A DNA stretch of 64,000 nt. It comes from Setophaga petechia (taxonomy: Eukaryota; Chordata; Aves; Passeriformes; Parulidae). This document shows positions 54,631-64,000 of the stretch, piece after piece. Positions within the stretch are counted from its first letter, which is position 1; each line of letters starts with the position of its first letter. The stretch is taken from contig JANCRA010000039.1 of assembly GCA_024362935.1 (NCBI GenBank), forward strand, positions 5,829,040 through 5,893,039, given 5' to 3'. The position numbers were made by a program, and so were the translations under genes. Below the pieces are notes generated by a model, which was given only the letters and a program-made list of their open reading frames with translations, ran no database searches and was not told the origin of the DNA.

Positions 54631-57600
54631 GTGAGTTGTGGTGGCTGTGACCAGAATTGCAAGGGGTGTTGGTCATGGTGACGCCGAGTTTGGGTTCTCT
54701 GGATCACCAGTGGTACCTCTGGTGGTCCTGGAGCTGCTGGGATCAGGCTGAAGAGGGAAGGCTCAGAAAACCTGGAAGACAGAAGTGGGGGTTCTGCCTG
54801 GTTGCTGCTGAGGTGGGGAGGAAGCTTCAGAAGAAGACAAGGCATCACATTCAGTGTCATTAAGTGAAATTCTGCTGCTCATTTCAAAACTTTTACTGAC
54901 ATTCAGTTGTACACACTGCCAGGATTATGGTGGCAGAGGCAATGCTGGTTCATGTTGGTGCGGGTGGATGCTTGTATTCCTCTTGGTGTGGAGCTGTCAG
55001 GTTTCTTTGCCCATCCTGGATTTCCTGTGGATGTAAAACCTCATTGCATGGTTTTTGTCATGTCTGAGTCAGGTCGTGGGAATGGTGCCATCCACGTGTG
55101 CAGCACCAAATGCTGCACTGCTAGAAGGGCAGCATGTGCTGGGCCACGTGTCCTGCTGCTCCACCGCCCCAGGCCTGTGCAAGAGCCACGAGCATGTGCT
55201 GCATGTGGGGCACAGGCCACCAGCAAGGGGGTCAGTGACCCTCTAGGTGACACATTTCCTAGGCATGTCCTGCCATCAGCATGCAGGATGGATGCAGAAT
55301 GGCTGAGCCAGAAAAGGACCATTTTGTTTTGCCCTAAAGGAAATTAATTTGGTACCATGCTGCTTCCGAAGGCTGAGGAAGCAGCCAGTAGTGATGGATA
55401 AACATCTGGGTCTGGGAGTCAGATTAGGCTGTTGTTGTTGGCAGACCCCGACTGCACCAGCAGTGGGGTTTTACAGGGACAACTCTGTGCTCTGCCACTG
55501 ATCAGGGGAATCCAGGGCATCTGTCCTGAAGCTGTCTTGGATGCAGCCAGGTTTTTTTCCCGGGTATGATACTCTTAATGCCGAGCTGGAAACACCAGGG
55601 TTGGTGCTGCTGCTTGAGCTCTGTCAGGTGACCTATTTTCATAGTAAAATTGAGTTTGGCCTCACAAAATATTTCCAAGCATTACTGTGAGAGCCCAGGA
55701 CTCATTAGGTGTCACATGTTCCTGTTTTGTAGCAAGAGAAATAATAAAACCCTCCCAAACAGTTGCTCTGGCCATGGGATAAAGAGGATTAAGTCTATAT
55801 TTGTGCCACTGGTCTCATGTTACTGCTGATCCCCCCAGCCCTCAGACAGACACACAGAGACTTGTTGATTTCATCTTTGCAGCAAAAGCTTTATACAGAA
55901 GATGTACATAAGAAAATATACAATTTGATTTCTATATAGGAGGCAGAGGAGTTTTCACCCTGTTAAAGGTCATTTACACTGTTACAGAGGAATAAATAGA
56001 CATATATTTATATAACTCTTCAGAATTAAAAAACATAGTTGAATTGCAACTGTGGCTTTGAAATAGCTGTGACAATAAACCATAGTCATCCTGGTGTCCT
56101 GCTAGATCTCTGGAGTATGGGTGGGAAGGAGAGGAGGGGTGCCTGAGCCAACTGCACCATGCACACTTTCTCTTCTTGGACATCTTGGTGACCCCACAGA
56201 GTGGGAGGGAAATCCAGTCTTCAGATGGCTCCAGTTGTGGAGGTTCCCAGTACTATTTCCCTTAAAGGATTTCTGGCCAATTTTGGGAGATTGCTGCCTC
56301 AGGGCCACTGGCTCTTGGTCACTGCTTCACCTGTCCCCTTAGCCCTGGCCTGCAGGGATCCCCTCTGTGGTAAGGCAGGGGAGTCTCTTTGCATGGGTTG
56401 AGACCAATTTTCCGTATCAAGCTGCTGGGGGAGGGATGCTCCTACCTTCCCATTTGCTCCCTCTCCTCTGGAATGGGAGAGACAGCAACCAGGTGGTTGA
56501 TCAGGGATATGGGTTCTGTTTCTTCTGGGAAAGATGACTGTGTTTTACCAGCAGGATCTAGCTCAGCTTGTCTTAGTGTGGTCATGCACTGTTTAGTTTT
56601 TAAAGAGGCCTCTTTTAAAATACATAGATGTCAGAAAAGATTGAGAAGGTAGATTCCATCCTTGTGATCAGCAGAGAAGCAGGGATTCAGAGGAGGCTGC
56701 AGGTGTTCATATATATCAGAAGTTTTTCCTGACAGGTAGGAGAAGCTCAAGGAAGACTCAGAAGTCAGTAGTTTTCTGATGGTTGAAGTGACCGGTCACC
56801 AGGACGGGCCATACTGCAGCCTGCTAGCATTAAAAAAGAGAGAAGGCCACACCTTTAAGGGGATTTTTCCAGCAGAGCAGTAAACTTGTAACATTTGTCT
56901 ATTTTTAAACCAGTGGATGAATCCCGTACTTGAAAGTGAAGAATTTGGAGTCAAGGAGCTGTTACAACTTCCCACAGCAGAGGAAATGGGTTAGTCCTAT
57001 CTCTGAGCTACTATGCCAACTCCCTGTGTGACTCCTGAGGATCTTACCCAAAGTGCTGATGGTCAAGGAACACTTTCTTGGCAAAGGAAGGAAACCCAGA
57101 ATGAAATCTTCAAGAATAGTGGAGTATTTTGATGCCCTGATTCTGAAAATCCAGGGCAGGTATAGTCTTAGAAACTACCAAGCAGCTTTTCATCTTAAAT
57201 GTAGCCAGTGCCCCAAGTCAGTCCTCATCCCTGAAATACAGACCCCTGTATATGACAGCTGCCTGGCTCTCGAGGGGTGCATGGTGAAATCAGAGGCACT
57301 TTCATAAAATTCATGCTCACCACACTGGAGTGGGTTTGTGTACCTGCATTTTGGCACTGACACTTGAAGGCACTGAGCTTTGTCTTCTGCAAGACTGGAA
57401 TAAATAGTTTTCTATTTCATTAGCACTTGTAAACCTGTTTGAGGGAGCTGGATGGAAGGTGCTACAGGAAAAAAACCCAGGTATTATTGTCATGGTTTTC
57501 TTATTCTCACCATGGAGGAGTGAACTGGGATTGAGTTCAGGCAGGGAAAGAAGATTAAGAACGGTCAGACCTGTAAATAAACTATGTTTAAGTACCGTGG

Positions 57601-59051
57601 TTTAGAAAACTGAAGTTTTTCCATGCTTAGAGCAGAACTTTTCCTGCCCTGTATGGAATGACTGGTATTTCCATCTCTAATCCATAAAACCCTCTGGCAC
57701 TACAAGAGAAATAACCACTTCAGAAAGGCACAGAGCAACTGGCATAATCCCTGACATTTTGATCATAAATTTCCTTTCTCCACCCTGATGTGCATATCCT
57801 TAGTGAAGTGGGGATCAAAAGGCCATAACATGGCACAATGCCCACCTCTTTTCATGCAATGCAGTGCAGGATCACTGCACTTTCTTTAACAAATGAGCAA
57901 AGGTCTCTTCCCCAAGAGCTTACAAACTTGCAGGCTCATTCAAAGTCCACTGGAATCTCTACAAACTCCAGACCTATTTCTGGGATGGGAAAAAGTAAAA
58001 TGCTTGGGGTGGAGTGATGACAGTTGTGGCTTTTTTGCTCCTCTGCAGGCTGAACTTAGTACCCCTGGTAGTTTCCAGCTGTGGAAGGCGTCTGTGTGAT
58101 CAGTTTTCACAGTTGGTGTTTGCCTTGGTAGCTGTCGGCAAAAGCTCATTGCTGGAGGGGAAGGCAGCCTGGTGTCTGAATCACCTCCTGGCTCAGGATA
58201 CCTTACCCAAAAATATTTCCTATCTTGAACCTCCCTCCTCTGGGATACTCATTTGAAGGCAACAGACGTTCTTAAATACCTGATTGTCTTAGAGGGAATT
58301 GTAGTTGTGGAAAAGGAAGTGATGAATCAAGAACTGCTGCTTATGAAAGATATCTACTTTCCTATGGGCTGGGCAATCTGGGGCAAGACTTCCTAGCAAT
58401 GCCCTGTCCTGAATTTGACACCAGACCTGGAGAATCTATACAGGGCAAAGGGCTGGGCATCTCCAGTTGGTTAGAAAAGTAAAGCTTGTGTGGTCCCAAC
58501 TCAGGGTAGGAGTCAGCTAAATCCACCGTTGTTTTGATACATAGTGTTTATCCCTTTTGCATAACAATTACATCTTGACTTGATATAGGGCTTTGGTGTT
58601 AGGACAGGGTGCATGTCACCATAGTGCCTGAAGCATGATTGGGGCTTAAACCCTGTTACAGTGTAGGGCTTTTGGTTTTTTTTCCTTATCTACAGTGATT
58701 GTTGCAAAAAGAGATAAATTTTTCCCATGTTGCAATAGAAGCTCTGAAGATTTCAAAATTATTCTGTGTGTATTTTCAGGATCCTTACTTCTCTATTTCA
58801 TATTTATTTACATGTTTTGCCCCAGGCCTGTCTTTAGCCCTATATTTTTTTCACAGAGCTGATTCCATCCCTGATACTACAGGCAAGTTCTCTGGGAGCT
58901 CATGGAGCCAGGAGATGGTACAGCTCTGAGTAGAGACATCTGTGTGTGGATGGATGAGCTGCTGTAAGCCAAACCCTGGTGGCATTTAAGACTGATACCA
59001 CCAAAGGTGCTGGGGCCTCTGTTGTGACTAAAAGGGAACCATCTTACGTGT
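54631..59051. other. ACSF2 intron 10, left of CHAD
   Basis: I looked for the next ACSF2 exon, which should encode AYGTTENSP-like sequence, and found none. The stretch holds a possible minus-strand 3'-end-like region around 55860-56190 and the probable CHAD 3' UTR at its right end. Confidence 0.6.
58803..58808 (-). terminator. Candidate CHAD poly(A) signal
   Basis: TTTATT on the + strand reads AATAAA on the minus strand, about 245 bases after the CHAD stop codon. A longer 3' UTR ending further left is also possible. Confidence 0.35.
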
Positions 59052-62000
59052 TTAATGGCGGCTCCCCTTCCTGGACCTCTTGGTGGGCAGCTTGCAGGAG
59101 CGGAGGGCCGGGGTGTCCCTGATGGGCTGTCCCCGGTGCTGGGCTGGGGTGGAGCACGTGTCCTCAGCACGGGTGCGGTTGCCTTTCAGCCACCTGTGAC
59201 ACAGGGAGGAAGGAAGAGAGGAACTTGAAAAAGAGGCAAACCACGGACGTCAGAGAACAGGGTGGGGAGAGAGCTGCCGAGTGTGACAGCAGTGTCCTGG
59301 CACAGCTCGGGGGCCCAAGCCGACCCTGGGGAGCGCGGGGTATGGCGGTGCTGTACTTGCGCAGAGGTGCCAGCTGGCAGCTGCAGTGCCAGGGGTTTCG
59401 GGAGATTGTCAGTGTCTCCATTTTGTCAAAAGGGAAGTTTCGGGGCAGTTGGGTGAGCCGGTTGTTCTCCACGTGGGCGGTTTTCAGCACGGTCACACCA
59501 GCAAACGCGTTGTCTGCAAACTGAAGCACAAAGGTTTCTGGTGAGGAATGTGGAGCTGGGGAATGAGGACTCCAAACATGGGGGCCTCTGTTCTAGACTT
59601 TGAGTGTCATAAGAACAAGGCATTGGGACATGCTGCCTGGAGAAGTTGGGCTGTCAATGGGCTATCCCTGGAAGTATTCGAGGTCAGGATGGACAGGGCT
59701 TGGAGCAACCTGGTGCCCATCTCTGGGGGTTTTGGAAAGGGATGATCTTTAATGCCCCTTCCAACCCAGGCTATTCTATCATTCTGTGAAGGATGGAGAG
59801 AGCAAGAGAAAAAGCTTTGAACAGGGAACTGGCTTTCTGGATGCTCTGTACACTTGAGAGGCAGCAGGCTGGTGGGCTCATGGTTGATGGAGTCTCCTAC
59901 AGGGACAGCTACATCCCAGATCCATGTGGGATTGTCTTTGCAGCCACATCCCTAAATAAATTGAAATTTGGCAACCCTTTTTTTATTTTTGAGCGATAAT
60001 TATCCATTCTAAATGAAGATATATTCTGGTATATTCCTTTCTAAGGCTGGAAATCCTCCCAAGGCCTGTTGCCTTGCCTGGAGCAACTGAAGGAGGAGTG
60101 TTTGTGGCCTCTGAAGGGGCTGTAGACTTTGGCAGTGCCTGGGGGCTCTGAGTGGAAATTTACACTTGGCATTTGAGCGATGTAGAAATACAGGCAGGTT
60201 TCCAGCACCTCAGCCTCCTCCATTTTTTCTCATTTCCAGTGGGTTTTTTTGTAAGGGATGCTGTAAAATTTGTGCTTTCTTGGTTGAGAGGGAGGCTTTA
60301 AAGTAGAGCCTCCCTTAAGAAAGCTGTTAAAAAGCAAGAGAGGCTGTAGATCTGACTCTGCAGCTCTCTCCTCTCTTCCCTGAAGCCTCATCCCTGATGT
60401 TTTCCAGCCCATGGTTACTCAAGTTGGAAAGTTGTTGAAAGCAAACCCCTCAACAGGAACTTCCATGGCAGTGGTGGACTGGGGAGGGGCTCCCTGACAA
60501 AGCACAAAGCTCTTCTTGGCTATGACAAACCATTTCTTCCCCCTCTCAAAGTGGGGGGAGAGCTTTCTCTAAAGGTTGGAGAGGACACTCACTAGGTCTT
60601 CCCAAAGCCCCAGGACCTGTGCTCCCATTTCTGAAAAGAAACTTGCACTTCTCATGGACCATGAGGATGTGTTCATGCTCTCTAACCTGAAAAGCTTGAC
60701 AGAGGGAATGCACTATTTTAAGCCATGAACTTTTGTCATCTTCCAAATTAAACATTGCTGGATGGGATTAGAGTTTAGCTACGAGACTCCCGGATCCCTG
60801 TAGCTGCTAGACAGTCAGCATTGCTGGTCTTCTCCTTCCAGAACTGAGCTGACCTCAGGAGGCTGGACTGTGCTGATAGTGGAGCTGCTCTGAGGGATGC
60901 TGGCACACCATGCAGAGGGGCGGGAGGGCTGGACAGTGGTGTTACTGTCTCAGCTGCTCGTTCCTCTCCCAGCCCCATGAGAAGAGTTCACATCTGCTGC
61001 TAACAGCTACAGAGCTGCCTGCCAGACCGTGTCTTTGGGAAGAAAAGGGTGATTTTTATCCCTTATTTAGATGGAGGATTATTGCTGTTAAGTTATTTTA
61101 CACTGAATAAACAGACAGGGGTGCCTGTCTCATGTGGAAGTACAAGGAGGGTCCTGGCCTGTGCAACACAGCCCTGTGGGGTCCAGTGTCGGTCTGTGAT
61201 GCTGGGGGGAAATGGGAGCTCTGTGCTGGAGCCTGAGCTCCAGCTTTTACTCAGGCTCTTACTTTTGCTCAGATGTAATTTAGGCTGGAGTAGAATTGCG
61301 TGGATTTACTCTTGATCAGCTCAAAAATCTTGCAGCCATGCAGGGAAGAGCTAAGGACAGCATGTTTGTGAAGGAGAAAGGGCTGCAGTAAAGATGCTGG
61401 CAGCACTTAGAGCATTTGGTGGTGATTTCCTGGATCGTGCAGCCTCTGTGATTAGATGTCTCTTAGCAGTGCAAAGTTCACACGTGGGCTGTTTGGGTAT
61501 GAGAACTTTGAGGATTTCAAGGGAAAATGAGCTGGAAGCTTTCTATTTGCAAGCCCTAAAACTGCAGAAGCCACCCCTATTAGTGCTGATCCCATAAACT
61601 GATGTCCTGTTGGGCTGCTGTGGAGGAAAGGAGACACTGACTGCACAAGAGCCTTTTAAGTTCCTATCCACAAGTGGTCACTGTAAAAAAAAAAAAAAAA
61701 AAAAAAAGTCCTTTTTGCTGGCTAGAATTGTTAACCATTGCTTCTTGGTCAAACCAAGGATGCTTATTTCCCTGAACACCCCAAAGTCTAATTTCTTCAA
61801 CATGTAACTTGGAACTCTGATATCTCTAACTGGTACAATATTATGCTGCAATATTTGACTGAAAGTGCCGTAGAACTGAGTCTACAGAAGTGCTGTCAGA
61901 CAACATCTAAGGTCATGCCTAGCAGAGGCATTCAGGATTAAAACCACTGCCATTAACCTGGAGAGGTTAATACTCAGAGTGGACAAAGGCTTAAATGTTG

Positions 62001-63951
62001 AAGTTATTACTCAACTGGTTTAGTTAGTGTTGTTCTGCACCTGGACAGGCTTTAATTCCAGTTTTTGAGCTTTTTGGAATTCTATCTCCCTTTGAGAACT
62101 CTGGTTTTGTGTATTTCTTGTAGCTTTCATGCTTATCACTGTGAGACTGAGTTGTGAAGAAATTCTCTTTTTCATCATATCTTTCCGTATGTGGTGGGTG
62201 TTGATTTGCAGTGCAGTCCCAGCCTGGCTCACCTGGACTCTCTTTGGTCTTCCTGGCAAAGCATCATCCCAGGGAGAGCTGTTCTGTTCTGCCTCCAGCT
62301 CCCTCTCTTTCCAGCCATGGGGGATTCACCCAGGACATCAGGCTGCATCAGGATGCTGTGCTGGGTTCTGCAGCACTGCCAGGCTTTTCAAAGTCCTAAT
62401 ACAAGTGATTCCCTGAGTATGATACTCCTGCCTGTGGATCCTGCTTTCTCACAGAAAAAGGAGGGGGTTATTTTGCCCTTCAGGATACCTGAATGTCCCT
62501 CCTCCCCTCCAGTGGGAACAGAGCTCCTTTGTAAGATGCTGCGAGAGTTCCTTTTGAGACAGCATCAATAAACAAACCTTTCTTTGTAACGTGTCAGGTT
62601 GGGAGGCATGGGGAGGTGAAGGTTTGTACCCCTACCTGTCTGCAAGACAGGGGTAAGAAACCAGGACTGTTCACAGCCCCTCCAAGGAACCTCCCTCTCC
62701 CAATCTATAGCAGGCACCTGGCTGAGCAAAGGAGGCAGAGCAGTTCAGCTCTGCAGGGTGGAAGTGCCCTCCACTATGAGGGACAAGCTCACCTCTCATC
62801 CCTCACCTTGTGTCTGGGAATATGGAAGGTTCTTAATTGTTCTGGAGCATCCCAGATACCTTTCTCAGTGTCTGGTGTCACCTCCAGCTTGGGAGGGAAT
62901 GCACTGCCTTGCATCCATCCAGAGGGCTTAATCAGCTCCAGATAATTTGGTTTTGCATAAATAACTCAACAGAGGGGTGGGGTGGGCTCTCTCATCCCTC
63001 ACTTGAGCCACATCAGGGTGTAGTCAGTGCCTTACTGCCTGCAGAGCCTACAGACCTGCACTTTCCCTCTCCTCTGTAAGGGAGGGTCAGCAAACCAAGG
63101 GCTTTGTAAAAGGGAGGAAAAGCAAGCCCCATGTTTCTGATCTGAAGCAAGTGGAAGGAGAAGGAACTCACCTTCTTCAGTTTCATGTTGTCCAGGTGGA
63201 GTGTCTGCAGGTATCGCCCGAAGGACTGGAAGGCGTTGTCAGGGATGACCTCAATTGGGTTATGAGAAAGTCTCAGTTCCTCCAGCACTCTCAGCTTACT
63301 CATTGCATTCACAGGGTAGCTGCTTAGCTGGTTCTTGTCCAGGTGGAGGACAGCAAGGTTTTCTACATCCTCCATGGCCCCAGGTAGGAGGTTGGTGAGG
63401 GCGTTGTCAGAGAGGAAGAGCCAGCGCAGATCTTTAGCCCCATTGAAGACCCCTGGTTTCAGCTCCTGGATTTTATTGCTGCCCAAGTGCAGGATGAAGA
63501 GGTTGACAAGAGGGGAGAGGAGCCCTTTGGATAGGTCTGGGATCTTGTTCTTGTCCAGGTACAGGTAGGTGAGATCAGAGAGATCATCAAAGGCTCCTGG
63601 CTTTATGACAGTGATCTGGTTGTCAGTGAGATAGAGGTAGACCAGGCTCTTGAGCCCCCGGAAGGCTCCGGTGGAGATCTCTTTGATCCGAGAGCTCTGG
63701 AGGTGCAGGGACACCAACTTTTTCATGTCACGGAAGCCGTTGGTCGGCAGGATGGGGAAGTTGTTCTTCTGCAGGTTGAGAAGCCGTGTCTGCTCAGGCA
63801 CTTTGGGGATCTTCTTTAGCCCCGCGTTGTCACAGATGACGTGCTGCAGGTCTCCGCCGTGGCAGTGGCAGTTGGGGGGACATGCCTGCATGGTGGAGAC
63901 AAGACATGCCAGCAGGCTGAGGACACCGAGGAGGATGCCTGACCCATTCAT
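59052..63951 (-). CDS. CHAD: Chondroadherin, cartilage matrix leucine-rich protein
   Basis: CHAD is a secreted class IV small leucine-rich protein of cartilage that binds collagen, integrin alpha2beta1 and heparan sulfate. Three minus-strand exons join in frame: 63951-63172, 59520-59357, 59193-59052, giving 361 residues (human 359). A signal peptide (1-23, ending STMQA) precedes the N-terminal cysteine cap [17 protein letters not shown]. About ten LRRs follow, such as [18 protein letters not shown] and [19 protein letters not shown]. The C-terminal cap begins NPWHCSCQL and includes EDTC and LRSC. The basic tail [13 protein letters not shown] corresponds to the human heparin-binding end. The exon 2 donor is GTACAG, weaker than consensus. 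The gene lies antisense within an ACSF2 intron, as in human. Confidence 0.96.
59660..59789 (+). mobile_element. CR1 LINE 3' tail, sense
   Basis: GGGCTATCCCTGGAAGTATT, CAGGGCTTGGAGCAACCTGG, GGATGATCTTTAATGCCCC and CTATTCTATCATTCTGTGA match the CR1 3' end. Confidence 0.88.
61685..61707. repeat. Poly(A) tract
   Basis: A long uninterrupted A-run lies in CHAD intron 1. I recognised no retroposon body beside it. Confidence 0.8.
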
Positions 63952-64000
63952 GGTCAGATCTGGAATTAAGTGTGGTGGGAAGAGAAGCAGGAGGAGGAAA

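Larger units (their letters stand above)
59521..63171 (-). other. CHAD intron 1
   Basis: A 3.65-kb intron between the LRR exon and the C-terminal exons. It contains a CR1 tail (59660-59789) and a poly(A) tract at about 61685-61707. No other exon was supported. Confidence 0.75.

Noticed and set aside
54631..59051. ACSF2 as a truncated pseudogene ending at exon 10
   Set aside because: All ten exons are intact with good phases, and the human gene likewise has CHAD in an intron. The missing exons are better placed beyond the window.

Overview
The window looks like nuclear DNA from a bird, probably a songbird. It holds vertebrate genes split by short GT-AG introns, many avian-style CR1 retroposon tails, two or three endogenous-retrovirus LTRs of a kind common in passerines, and CpG-island promoters. 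The gene order XYLT2 - (PPxY membrane gene) - MRPL27 / EME1 - LRRC59 - ACSF2 with CHAD matches human 17q21.33. Gene identities rest on remembered protein families and on exon joins that keep frame. No database search was run.

Layout, left to right. 1-430 is a minisatellite ending at the XYLT2 CpG island. XYLT2 (+, 528-11351, 11 exons) encodes the Golgi xylosyltransferase that starts glycosaminoglycan chains. Next is an unrecognised single-pass membrane protein with PPxY motifs (+, 13769-18716, 5 exons). MRPL27 (-, 20297-23290, 4 exons) and EME1 (+, 23488-27797, 8 exons) are head to head across a 197-bp shared promoter built as a large imperfect inverted repeat. EME1 runs tail to tail into LRRC59 (-, 30100-33727, 7 exons). 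A retroelement-rich gap (about 34.0-37.9 kb) separates LRRC59 from ACSF2.

ACSF2 (+) starts at 38245; ten exons up to 54630 encode the first ~387 residues of an acyl-CoA synthetase. Its remaining exons lie beyond the right edge. CHAD (-, 59052-63951, 3 exons) is complete and sits antisense inside the next ACSF2 intron, as in human.

The genes do not form a pathway. XYLT2 (proteoglycan chain initiation) and CHAD (cartilage matrix leucine-rich protein) both concern extracellular matrix. MRPL27 and ACSF2 are mitochondrial, EME1 acts in DNA repair, and LRRC59 is an ER membrane protein.

The most interesting items are the near-palindromic MRPL27/EME1 promoter, the unassigned PPxY membrane gene, a GATA/E-box/GATA inverted repeat in its intron, a solo LTR inserted into a CR1 element with a perfect 5-bp target duplication, and the minisatellite upstream of XYLT2 carrying six TTAATTAG homeodomain-type sites. 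I saw no convincing wholly new system.
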